DNA of 64,000 bases, taken from positions 5,022,001 through 5,086,000 of the forward strand of contig NC_022663.1 of assembly GCF_000157895.3 (NCBI RefSeq), in the 5' to 3' direction. Below the pieces are notes generated by a model. It worked only from the letters and a program-made list of their open reading frames with translations, did not search any database and was not told the DNA's origin. Position 1 is the first letter of the stretch. The number at the start of each line of letters is the position of its first letter. The position numbers were made by a program, and so were the translations under genes. This DNA is from Mycobacterium kansasii ATCC 12478 (GTDB lineage Bacteria; Actinomycetota; Actinomycetes; Mycobacteriales; Mycobacteriaceae). Of the stretch, positions 26,250-34,678 are shown in pieces.

Positions 26250-28502
26250 TCAATGCTTCCGAGCGCCAAGGGGTTTCGTGGCAGACCCGGGCAGCTCGTT
26301 CCATCTTCGTTGTAGCTCGCGTTCCGCGGCCGTCGGAATGAGGCCGGCGGGCGCGAACAGCTTCGAGGGCACCGGCTCATCTTCGGCCAACGGCCGGCCA
26401 GATCCACGAATTGTCTTGAACGCCACGACAACCCCGGTGACAAACACCACCATGACGACCGTCGCGAAGACGATCGACAGGGTGCCTTGGATGAAGGTGT
26501 TTCTGATCACGTCGTCGAGCTGGTCGGCATTGGCCGCCGAACCGAACGCCGTCTTGCCGGCGTTTCGGGCCGCCAGATACTGGTAGTGCTGAGTCCAGTA
26601 GCCGACCGCCGGGTCGGCGGAAAACACCTTCTGCCACGACGCCGTCAGCGTGACGGCCAGATCCCACAGCAACGGCACCCCGGGTATCCAGGCCCACTTC
26701 AGGTGGCCCTTCTTGATGACCACGACCGTGATCACGGTCAGCGAGATCGCCGCCAGCAGCTGGTTGGCGATGCCGTAGAGCGGGAACAGTGTGTTGATGC
26801 CACCGAGCGGATCGGTGACGCCGAGCAGCAGGATGCTGCCCCAGGCGGCGACCATTGCCAGGCTGCACGCCCAGACGCCCGGGCGCCAGCCGGGATTCTG
26901 CAGTTTGCGCAGCGGCCCGCCGAGGTTGCTCAGCGCGTCGGAGACCAGGAAACGCGCGGCGCGGGTGCCGGCATCGAGGGTGGTCAGGATGAACAGCGCC
27001 TCGAACATGATCGCGAAGTGGTACCAGAAGGCCTTGAGGTCCATGCCGCCGAACACCCGGTGCAACATCTCGGACATGCCGAAGGCCAGCGTCGGCGCCC
27101 CGCCGGTGCGTGAGACGATCGAGCGCTCGCCCACGCTGGCGGCGGCCTGACTGATCTGTTCCGCGGTAGCCGGGTTCCCGCGCAAGCCGAGCCCGTTGAC
27201 GTACTGGGCGGCGCTAGCCGCGGTGCCGCCGGTTTGCGCCGCCGGGGCGTTGAGCGCGAAGTACAGATGCTGGTCCAGGATCGACGCCGTCAGCAGCGCG
27301 ATGACCGCCACGAACGACTCGGTGATCATGCCGCCGTAGCCGATCAGTCGCATCTGACCTTCCTTCTCCAGCATTTTCGGCGTCGTTCCCGACGAGATCA
27401 GCGCGTGGAATCCGGACAGTGCGCCGCAAGCGATGGTGACGAACAAGAAGGGGAACACCGAACCCGCGAACACCGGCCCGTCGCCGGCGCCGGCGAACCG
27501 CGACACGGCCGGAGCCATCATGACCGGCCGCACCACCAACACCCCGATGGCGAGCAGTGCGATGGTGCCCACCTTCATGAACGTCGACAGGTAATCGCGC
27601 GGCGCGAGCAGCAACCACACCGGCAACACCGACGCCGCGAAGCCGTAGCCGATCAGCAGCCACGACAGCGTGACCGGCGATAGGCTGAACCACTTTGCAC
27701 CCCAGGATGTTTCGGCTACCCAATTGCCGCAGACCACGGCGAGCAGCAATAACACCACCCCGATCACCGACACTTCCATCACCCGCCCCGGCCGCAGGAA
27801 CCGTAGGTAGCAGCCCATGAACAGGGCGATGGGGATGGTCATGGCAATCGAGAACACCCCCCACGGGCTTTGCGCGAGAGCACGCACCACCACCAGCGCC
27901 AGCACCGCGATGACCATGACGATGATGGCCGGAACCCCGATCAGGGCGGCTGCACCGGCGGTAGGGCCGAGCTCGTCGCGAACCATCTGCCCGAGGGAAC
28001 GGCCTCGGCGCCGAGTGGAGATCCACAACACCAGATAGTCGTGCACGCAGCCGCCGAACACCGCGCCCAGCACAATCCACAGCGTGCCGGGCAGATAGCC
28101 CATCTGGGCGGCCAGCACGGGACCGACCAGCGGCCCGGCCCCGGCGATGGCGGCGAAATGGTGGCCGAACAGTACCCGCCGATCGGTCGGCACGTAATCC
28201 ATACCGTCGTGCAGGAGCTCGGCGGGGGTGGCGTGATCATCTCGCGGCGCGACGATCCTGGCCTCGATCAACCGGGCATAGAACCGGAACGCGATGACGT
28301 AGGTGCAGCCCGCGGCAACCACCAGCCATACGGCGTTGACCGTTTCACCGCGGACCAACGCGAGGATCGCCCAGGCGACCGCACCGATCACGGCGACGAC
28401 GGCGAGGAAGACCTTGTGCTTCAGGGTGATCGGGGAGCGGTCGACGACGGCGACGGGCGGCAGGTCGGCGTCGGTGTGGATGTAGCTGACGTCGCCGGCC
28501 AC
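26250..28502 (-). CDS. cstA: CstA family carbon-starvation/pyruvate transporter
   Basis: A 750-residue polytopic membrane protein, close to the ~758 of M. tuberculosis Rv3063. The CstA signatures are GHHFAAIAGAGPLVGPVLAAQMGY, GCVHDY, and the central SGFHALISSGTTPKMLE region, with about 16 hydrophobic segments. CstA and its relative BtsT are reported in enterobacteria to take up pyruvate, and peptides in older work. I choose the GTG at 28502, behind gggagg, rather than the ATG at 28580, which has no ribosome site. It follows ligB in M. tuberculosis too; here the Esp cassette intervenes. Confidence 0.92.
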   Translation of the reverse strand: MAGDVSYIHTDADLPPVAVVDRSPITLKHKVFLAVVAVIGAVAWAILALVRGETVNAVWLVVAAGCTYVIAFRFYARLIEARIVAPRDDHATPAELLHDGMDYVPTDRRVLFGHHFAAIAGAGPLVGPVLAAQMGYLPGTLWIVLGAVFGGCVHDYLVLWISTRRRGRSLGQMVRDELGPTAGAAALIGVPAIIVMVIAVLALVVVRALAQSPWGVFSIAMTIPIALFMGCYLRFLRPGRVMEVSVIGVVLLLLAVVCGNWVAETSWGAKWFSLSPVTLSWLLIGYGFAASVLPVWLLLAPRDYLSTFMKVGTIALLAIGVLVVRPVMMAPAVSRFAGAGDGPVFAGSVFPFLFVTIACGALSGFHALISSGTTPKMLEKEGQMRLIGYGGMITESFVAVIALLTASILDQHLYFALNAPAAQTGGTAASAAQYVNGLGLRGNPATAEQISQAAASVGERSIVSRTGGAPTLAFGMSEMLHRVFGGMDLKAFWYHFAIMFEALFILTTLDAGTRAARFLVSDALSNLGGPLRKLQNPGWRPGVWACSLAMVAAWGSILLLGVTDPLGGINTLFPLYGIANQLLAAISLTVITVVVIKKGHLKWAWIPGVPLLWDLAVTLTASWQKVFSADPAVGYWTQHYQYLAARNAGKTAFGSAANADQLDDVIRNTFIQGTLSIVFATVVMVVFVTGVVVAFKTIRGSGRPLAEDEPVPSKLFAPAGLIPTAAERELQRRWNELPGSATKPLGARKH

Positions 28503-28595
28503 CGGCCCTCCCTCAATGGTGCATGCTCGGGTGTTCCCGGTGATCCTTGCATTACCACGGTGCTGTGCGCAGCCCGGCAATAGGCATACCGGTGG

Positions 28596-28931
28596 GTGAT
28601 GCCGTTATGGCGATTGCGTGACTATGACGACGACGACCTGGACCAGGCAATCCAGGTGTGGGACCAAAGTCGCACTCCGGGATCGCCGGAACCGGTTTTC
28701 ACTGTCGCCGAGGTGATGGCGGCCGCTCGGGCGGGCCAGCCCGCGGTCGTCGCCGAGGTTGGTGACGAGGTGGTCGGTACGGCCGTCGCCCGGACCGACG
28801 GTGAGCGGGCCTGGATTCTGCTGATCGCGCTGGCGTCACGCTGGTGGCAGCGAGGCATCGGCAGCGCGCTGCTGCCCGCATGGGCGACTACCAGACCGGT
28901 GGGTGACGGTACTTCGTCGGGTGCTCGCTGA
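28596..28931 (+). pseudogene. Truncated GNAT acetyltransferase
   Basis: The N-terminal ~90 residues resemble a GNAT domain: EVGDEVVGTAVARTDGERAWILLIALASRWWQRGIGSALL, including the acetyl-CoA loop RGIGSA. Directly after that loop the sequence becomes Arg/Ser/Gly-rich and stops, so strands beta-5 to beta-7 are missing. Other frames downstream show only short matches to a GNAT-like end (NTEVRYLS near 28967). Probably a decayed gene. Divergent from cstA with about 94 bp between. Confidence 0.5.
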
Positions 28932-29743
28932 ACCCCGTTTGGCCGAGATCCATCCCGGAAGAATACGGAGGTGCGCTATCTGAGCGTCATTCGGTGTCGG
29001 CGACGAAGGCGACGGGCGCAGCTCCCTCACGATGTTCGTGGGGTTGACGAGATTTCGTTGGACAACCCGGTGCTGGGCGTCGCGGCGCCGACGAAATAGA
29101 TTGGGCGCCTGCCGAATCGGTCGCTGAACGCGGAACCCGGCCGCGGTCACCACTGACACCGGGTCAGCCGCCCGGGCGGCCACCGCTCTAGGCTAATGAG
29201 CGGCGCAGCCTCCGCATGCTCGGCCACAAGTCGAGCGGTCAGCTGTATGGCCGCTCCGCTGGCCGGCAGCCAGGCCTTGAGAAACTCAGCAAGTAGCGCC
29301 ACGACCAAGACCCATCCGCACGCTTTCCGTTAACCTGTGCGCTCGCTTTTGTTCAAAGCGCATAGGGCAGATAGGGAAAACTGGACTTTCGCCGCTACAC
29401 ACAACTCGCGGACCGCCATATTGTCAACTAGGATTGACTTTATGCAATCGCGTGGCGGCAGACCCGACGCCACTGGGTGTTGTAGCGATGACCTGCCGAA
29501 ATTGCTTGGCAGCTGTCGGTGCCTGCAGCGGCGCGGACGCATCTTCAGAACGGACATGTCCCGACTGGAGGGTGCTGCGCCGGTACCGCCGCGCCCGCAG
29601 CGGCGAATCAGAAATTCACTCGTATGCCACCTCGAAGTCATGCAGGCGTGAAATTGAATCGGCGCCGGACGTCGCCGTCCGGCGGTTTTCCGAGGAAGAG
29701 GGCATTTGCATCGTAATGATGCAGCACTGTTGAGAGGGTAAGA
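28932..29743. other. Long gene-poor region upstream of the Esp cassette
   Basis: No convincing coding region in 812 bp. The left part looks like degraded coding sequence in several frames. The right part (from about 29340) is visibly more AT-rich and holds GTCAA-N6-TTGAC (29423-29438) and an AT-rich stretch before the espA-like start. In M. tuberculosis the espACD operon also has an unusually long upstream regulatory region bound by EspR and PhoP/MprA, so this region may be functional. Confidence 0.45.
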
Positions 29744-31024
29744 ATGTCGAAAACCGCAATTATCGATAACACCATAGACGTCATCGAGGCAATGGATCTC
29801 CTCTTAGGGGAGGGCATTCCAATATCTGGCGCGATATTTGACAGTAGTTCGTCTCGATTTCGCAGCATTGCGCATCAGCAATCGAACTCCGAGCCCGGCG
29901 ATAATTGGACCGGCACCGCTGCTGATAAATACATCCAGAAAAACCTGTTCCTGCAAGCGTGCGAACAAATCATGGCGGACGTGGACTATATCACTGGAAC
30001 CCTCATTACCGATGAGGCCCAGGCAGTCATCAAGGCGCGTGATTCACTGGAGCACCAGATACATCACCTCGACAAGCAAAAACCTACTGCCAGGGACCTT
30101 TGGGATATACCTCTTATCGGCCCCATCATCTCGAGAACTTTCCAAATTTCGGTTTGCGACAGTGCGATGACGAGTGTTGAGACCGCACTCGCCCAATTAA
30201 CACTTACCACGATGGAAAATACGATTGCGCTGGTAGATGAGCTTGCGAAGATCGCCGTGTTGTTGTCGGAGTTGCCCATCGACATAGTGAAGGACTGGCT
30301 GGCCGACCTGGAGTACTTGGTGGCCGCGATCTTGTCGGAGTTGAATCGCATCATCTTCGCTGTCGAGCAAGTTTTGCAGCGCGTTACCTTGGCTGTGGTA
30401 GACGAGTTAAAGCACGCGATCGCCGATGCGATACATGGCCTGAAATGTGTTGTCGATGTGTTGGCGGACGAATTGTCTCGTATTCCTGTCCTGCCCAGCT
30501 TGACAGAAATGGCGACCATGACCGGAATATCGGGTTTGGGCAGCCTTGCCAGAATCGCGCATATCGCAGGCACGGCACCCATATCGGACGGGGCCAGTTT
30601 ATCCAATTCGGTCACCGGGATCGGCTCGACAGCCGTATCCGATGTAACGCATTCCGTCGGCGCGGCTGGCTCTCCCACAATGACGCCGATGGCTTCGAGC
30701 ATTGGCAAAATGTCGCGATTGGACGCCGCGAGCCCCGCCAACGATCTCGGCCGGTCCGGCAACGAGGCACCGCGGGAACAATTCAGTGCCGAGGAAAGCT
30801 CGGCGGCGCGCCAAGGCGACATGCCCGCTGGTCCGCTGGGCCAATCCGCCAAGAACGCCGGCAGCGACAAGGGCGCGGCCGGCGGCACCGGCGCTGTCGG
30901 GCGGGCACCCGTCAATGAGGGTGGCGACGATGAGCAGAATCGGCCCGGGCTGCTGGTTGACGATGGCGAAATGCGTAGTGAGACAGAACTAGTCGCCGCG
31001 GCGATGTTCAACGTGGAGGGTTAG
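29744..31024 (+). CDS. EspA/EspE-family ESX secretion-associated protein
   Basis: A 426-residue protein. The N-terminal half is helical with a WxG turn (W55-T-G57 in DNWTGTAADKY) typical of ESX-linked helical hairpins. A middle part of amphipathic helices with small hydrophobic stretches follows, then a Gly/Ser/Ala-rich disordered tail (about 290-410). It is followed immediately by EspC- and EspD-like genes, the order of M. tuberculosis espA-espC-espD (Rv3616c-Rv3614c). EspA-type proteins are co-secreted with EsxA/EsxB by ESX-1. Ribosome site gagagg before the ATG. Lower GC than its neighbours. No ESX machinery is in this window. Confidence 0.82.
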   Translation: MSKTAIIDNTIDVIEAMDLLLGEGIPISGAIFDSSSSRFRSIAHQQSNSEPGDNWTGTAADKYIQKNLFLQACEQIMADVDYITGTLITDEAQAVIKARDSLEHQIHHLDKQKPTARDLWDIPLIGPIISRTFQISVCDSAMTSVETALAQLTLTTMENTIALVDELAKIAVLLSELPIDIVKDWLADLEYLVAAILSELNRIIFAVEQVLQRVTLAVVDELKHAIADAIHGLKCVVDVLADELSRIPVLPSLTEMATMTGISGLGSLARIAHIAGTAPISDGASLSNSVTGIGSTAVSDVTHSVGAAGSPTMTPMASSIGKMSRLDAASPANDLGRSGNEAPREQFSAEESSAARQGDMPAGPLGQSAKNAGSDKGAAGGTGAVGRAPVNEGGDDEQNRPGLLVDDGEMRSETELVAAAMFNVEG

Positions 31025-31030
31025 CCGGCG

Positions 31031-31348
31031 ATGTTGCACTCCCTTGGCGTCAGTCCAGACTATTTGCAGCTGCTAGCGGGCAGTCAAGACAATCTGGCGA
31101 TAGATATCAAGGCCGCGACCCAATCGGTCGATGGGATCAGCGAAGCTGTCTCCACTACCCATGGCTCGCTTACCTCCACGTTCAACATCACGTTGGCAAA
31201 GCTTGTGACGATCCGCAGCTTTACGGGCATGGGCCTGGAGAAACTCACCACGGACGTGGCGACGAACTTGCGGATTGCCGCCCACGCTTACCGTGACACT
31301 GACAGCGATTGGGCGGATCTTATCGAGAAGTTCAGGTTTCGTTCCTGA
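31031..31348 (+). CDS. EspC-like ESX-1 secretion-associated protein
   Basis: A 105-residue WXG100-sized protein (M. tuberculosis EspC is 103). The arrangement follows EspC: VSPDYLQLLAGSQDNLAIDI, then EAVSTTHGSLTSTFN, then LRIAAHAYRDTDSDW. Tyr87-x3-Asp91 matches the YxxxD/E type VII secretion signal. It starts 6 bp after the espA-like stop, so the two should be co-translated and probably function together. Confidence 0.85.
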   Translation: MLHSLGVSPDYLQLLAGSQDNLAIDIKAATQSVDGISEAVSTTHGSLTSTFNITLAKLVTIRSFTGMGLEKLTTDVATNLRIAAHAYRDTDSDWADLIEKFRFRS

Positions 31349-31513
31349 CCAACATGCGAAGGACAGAAACTCGAAGACCCATGACCGTTCAACCAATTTC
31401 GCGAATATTGGTTCTTCCGGCGCGCTCGCAGCTTAATTGCCTGAGGTTGGAACGGGGGCGTCCCGGCAGCTGAACGTGGCTTGTTTACCTACCTACGTGC
31501 GGAAAGGAACACT

Positions 31514-32065
31514 ATGGTCAACCAGCCCGGGAACGACTTCGATGACGAATCATCCACGCTGGATCTGTTCGGACGGCCCAGGCGCACAGGGCCTCTCGGC
31601 ACTGGTGGAAATGTGCCGGTAGCGCCGAATGCCGGTATCCTCAACCGCAACACCGCATCATCTCCGACGGAAGGAGTCGAGCTCCAACGGTTTACGGTTA
31701 CCAATCCTGACAAGTCCGTGTCGGTGTCGGCGCTCTTGGACGGCAGAATCGATCGGGTTACGGTGTCCCGACGAGCGGCACGGATGACCGAGTCAGGACT
31801 GAGCGACGAGATTATGACCTTAGCTCAGGTGGCCATGCAAAAAGCCCGCTCCGCCCTATACCTACGCATACTCCACAGCGTGGGCGAAATGGGCCGCGGG
31901 GACAAGGACTATGACGACATGCTGCACAGATTGAAGACGTCCCTGAATCTGCCGACGCCGGAAGAGGCCGCCGCGGCCGAAGCGGATCTCGTTGCTAACC
32001 GTTATCCCCGGCAGTGGATGACTGGTACTGCTTCGTCAGCGGTGGGCACCGACTCGTGGACCTAA
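31514..32065 (+). CDS. EspD-like protein
   Basis: A 183-residue protein (M. tuberculosis EspD is 184). It shares from memory the diagnostic segment FTVTNPDKSVSVSALLDGRID, LSDEIMTLAQVAMQKARSA, and LPTPEEAAAAEADLVANRY. EspD in M. tuberculosis stabilises EspA and EspC. The ATG at 31514 is preceded by ggaaaggaa; an upstream start (31481) is less likely. 165 bp separate it from the EspC-like gene, so an internal promoter is possible. Convergent with ligB. Confidence 0.85.
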   Translation: MVNQPGNDFDDESSTLDLFGRPRRTGPLGTGGNVPVAPNAGILNRNTASSPTEGVELQRFTVTNPDKSVSVSALLDGRIDRVTVSRRAARMTESGLSDEIMTLAQVAMQKARSALYLRILHSVGEMGRGDKDYDDMLHRLKTSLNLPTPEEAAAAEADLVANRYPRQWMTGTASSAVGTDSWT

Positions 32066-32171
32066 CATCAGGCGGCTGTTGGCGCCGCATGCCGCCGAGT
32101 GTGAATCTGACCAACGACCATTCTGGGCATTGCGGGCGTGTCTCGTCGCATGATTCACAATCGCGGCTAGC

Positions 32172-33701
32172 TCAATACAGTGCGCGCACGGTGTCGATGG
32201 TGTCGGCTTCGTCCGGGCTCTTGTCGTCTCGATAACGCAGCACGCGGGCAAACCGCAACGCGACTCCGCCTGGATAACGCGACGACCCCTGCACCCCGTC
32301 CACCGCCACCTCGACCACTTGCTCGGGGCGCAGCTGGACGACATATCCGTCCGTGCCTCCGATGGCTAGCCCGGTGAACCGGGCGGTCTGCCAGTCCAGC
32401 ATGGCGTCGGTCATCCCCTTGAAGGTCTTGCCCACCATGACGTACTTACCGCTGGCCGGGTCCCGAGCGCCCAGGTGAATGTTGGACAGCTTCCCGCGAC
32501 GGCGGCCCGAACCCCACTCCACGCCGAGCACCACCAGATCCAGCGTGTGCACCGGCTTGACCTTGAGCCATCCCGCGCCGCGACGCCCGGCCTGGTACGG
32601 CGCTCCTGGCGCCTTGGCCATCACGCCTTCATGACCGGCTGCCAATGTCGCGTCCAGAAAGGCAGCCGCGGCCGCCGCGTCGGACGTGATCAGCCGGTCC
32701 ACCCGGTGTCTGACGGGTACGACGGCGTCCAGGACGGCCAGCCGCTCGGTGGTCGGCGCGTCGAGCAGGTCGTCGCCGTCACGATGCAAGATGTCGAAGA
32801 AAAATACCGAAAGCGGCTGCGTTGCACGGGCGGCCGCTACATCGACCGACCGGCCGAACCGGGACGCGGTGACCTGGAAGCGATGCGGACGGTGGTCGGG
32901 TCGCCACGCGATCGCCTCACCGTCGGCGATCAGCTCGTGCACCGGCAGCGCGAGGGTTGCCTCCACGACCTCCGGCAGCCGGGCGGTGACGTCGTCGAGG
33001 CTTCGGGTGTAGACGGTGACGTGGTCGCCGGCACGGTGAATCTGTACTCGGGCGCCGTCCAGCTTTGCCTCGAATATCGTTGTGCCGTAGTGACGTTCGA
33101 GTGCGTCGGTCACACCGGTCGCGGTCTGCGCCAGCATCGGGCCCACCGGCCGGCCCACCCGTAGCGTGAAGGCGTCCAGCGCCGCCGCCCCGCCGGTCAG
33201 GCCCGCTGCGGCGACCGCCGGCAGATCACCGCCCAGCATGGCGGCGCGCTGCACTGCGCTGGCGCGGATTGCGGCCGCTTTGGCGACGGCGTCGGTCATG
33301 ATCCCGGTCAGCGCACCCTGGCGCAGCTCACCGCTGAGCAGCCTGAAAAGGAAGGTCTGCTCGGATTCGGTTGCCGCCGAGAACAACTCGGAGACCAGCT
33401 GTGCGCGGCGTGCCTGCGAGCCGCTGCCCGAGGTGGCGCCGATCTCGGAGAAAGCGGCGTCGACACCCGTGACGGTCAGCGTCGCATGCCCCGCTGGCGG
33501 CGGTAGCGACCGCAACGACGCCCAGCCGACGCCGATGTGTCGCTGTGGCAGTTCCCCGGAAAGCCACGCCACGAGGATCGCCACCAGCTCGGGGTCGGGT
33601 GCGGCGCGGCGAAGCAGGTCGGCGATGCGTTCGACCTTGCTCAGCCGCGACGAGGTGGCGCCCACGTCAAGTGAGGTAGTGGCCACGTCGAGAAGGAGCA
33701 C
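32172..33701 (-). CDS. ligB: ATP-dependent DNA ligase LigB
   Basis: A 509-residue protein, close to Rv3062 (507). The N-terminal DNA-binding domain comes first, then the nucleotidyltransferase domain with the AMP-accepting Lys213 in EAKLDGARVQIHR, SRFGRS and FDILH, motif V EGVMAKAPGAPY and GWLKVKP, then the OB domain with VVLGVEWGSGRRRGKLSNIHLG. It seals nicks with ATP and is non-essential in M. tuberculosis, which relies on LigA. GTG start. Divergent from the SDR gene at 33812. Confidence 0.95.
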   Translation of the reverse strand: MLLLDVATTSLDVGATSSRLSKVERIADLLRRAAPDPELVAILVAWLSGELPQRHIGVGWASLRSLPPPAGHATLTVTGVDAAFSEIGATSGSGSQARRAQLVSELFSAATESEQTFLFRLLSGELRQGALTGIMTDAVAKAAAIRASAVQRAAMLGGDLPAVAAAGLTGGAAALDAFTLRVGRPVGPMLAQTATGVTDALERHYGTTIFEAKLDGARVQIHRAGDHVTVYTRSLDDVTARLPEVVEATLALPVHELIADGEAIAWRPDHRPHRFQVTASRFGRSVDVAAARATQPLSVFFFDILHRDGDDLLDAPTTERLAVLDAVVPVRHRVDRLITSDAAAAAAFLDATLAAGHEGVMAKAPGAPYQAGRRGAGWLKVKPVHTLDLVVLGVEWGSGRRRGKLSNIHLGARDPASGKYVMVGKTFKGMTDAMLDWQTARFTGLAIGGTDGYVVQLRPEQVVEVAVDGVQGSSRYPGGVALRFARVLRYRDDKSPDEADTIDTVRALY

Positions 33702-33743
33702 GTTTCAGCTTGGCATGACACGCCGACAACCGTTGCGGCCCGA

Positions 33744-33755
33744 CACGCTAGCGTG
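33744..33755. promoter_or_regulatory. Perfect 12-bp palindrome between ligB and SDR
   Basis: CACGCTAGCGTG is its own reverse complement. It sits 6 bp upstream of the -10-like TAACGT (33762-33767) of the SDR gene, in a repressor- or activator-compatible position. Confidence 0.4.
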
Positions 33756-33774
33756 CCTAGATAACGTTACAGAT

Positions 33775-33790
33775 TGCCAGAATTCTGACA
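33775..33790. promoter_or_regulatory. 16-bp imperfect palindrome at the SDR transcription start
   Basis: TGCCAGAATTCTGACA is palindromic except for one mismatched pair. It lies just after the probable start site set by TAACGT (33762-33767) and before the ribosome site gggagg of the ATG at 33812. It fits an operator at which a repressor would block transcription. Confidence 0.45.
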
Positions 33791-33811
33791 AGCCAATACA
33801 GGGAGGTCCGG

Positions 33812-34579
33812 ATGGAGATCAGCGGCAAGAAGGTCGTGGTCATCGGCGGTGCGTCGGGGATGGGTCGTGCCACCGCCGAGTTGCTGGCCGAACGTGGCGC
33901 GCACGTCGCGGTGCTCGACCGCGAGAACTCCGACGGCAAGGCCGTTGCCGAAGGGCTCGGCGGCGGGTTCTACCCGGTCGACGTCACCGATTTCACCGGA
34001 ACTGAGGAGACCCTGCAAACGGCGGTCGACAACCTCGGCGGCCTGCATGTCGCGGTGACGACGGCGGGCGGCGGCATCGCCAAGCGGACCCTGACCAAAT
34101 CCGGCCCCCACGACCTCGAATCCTTCCAGTCGGTCATCGATCTCAACCTCATCGCCACCTTCAACATCAGCCGCTTGGCCGCCGCGCACATGGCCAAGAA
34201 CGAGCCGGAAGATCCCGAAACGGGTGAGCGCGGCGTCATCATCAACACCGCATCCATCGCGGCGTTCGAGGGCCAGATCGGGCAGGTCGCCTACACCGCC
34301 GCCAAGGCCGCGATCGCCGGCATGTGCCTGACCATGGCCCGTGATCTGGGTTCGATGGGAATCCGGGTGCTGGCCATCGCGCCGAGCCTGTTCCTGACCG
34401 GTCTGACCGCCATGGTTCCCGACGAGATGGCGGCCCAGCTGACCAAGGACGCGGCCTTCCCGAAGCGGATGGGCCGGCCCATCGAGTACGCAAAGCTGGC
34501 GGCGGCCATCGTGGACAACCCGATGCTCAACGGCCAGTGCATCCGCCTGGACGCCGGCCAGCGGTTCGCGCCCAAGTAA
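33812..34579 (+). CDS. Short-chain dehydrogenase (3-hydroxyacyl-CoA dehydrogenase type 2-like)
   Basis: A 255-residue SDR. The cofactor motif GGASGMGRATAE is followed by an Asp after beta-2 (VLDREN), which indicates NAD(H). Also present are the TASIAAFEG catalytic Ser region, YTAAKAAIAGM (YxxxK), and a C-terminal RLDAGQRFAPK. The sequence between resembles HSD17B10/type 2 3-hydroxyacyl-CoA dehydrogenases, which would fit beta-oxidation beside fadE22. It lies 99 bp upstream of fadE22 on the same strand, which has its own promoter motif. Confidence 0.85.
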   Translation: MEISGKKVVVIGGASGMGRATAELLAERGAHVAVLDRENSDGKAVAEGLGGGFYPVDVTDFTGTEETLQTAVDNLGGLHVAVTTAGGGIAKRTLTKSGPHDLESFQSVIDLNLIATFNISRLAAAHMAKNEPEDPETGERGVIINTASIAAFEGQIGQVAYTAAKAAIAGMCLTMARDLGSMGIRVLAIAPSLFLTGLTAMVPDEMAAQLTKDAAFPKRMGRPIEYAKLAAAIVDNPMLNGQCIRLDAGQRFAPK

Positions 34580-34608
34580 GCCACCGGGCCGGGTCCTCGG
34601 CGGGCATT

Positions 34609-34618
34609 GAGTACACTC
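34609..34618. promoter_or_regulatory. fadE22 promoter with palindromic GAGTACACTC
   Basis: GAGT-AC-ACTC is an inverted repeat that contains the TANNNT box TACACT (34612-34617). The ten bases AGTACACTCT recur in the divergent promoter at 37307-37324. Shared operator candidate for the nearby GntR protein; leader of about 55 nt to the ATG. Confidence 0.45.
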
Positions 34619-34678
34619 TTTAGAAATTCAGCAGGTCCCGCGAGGGCGCGGGCTGCGCAGCGCGCGAGGAGGACCCTG

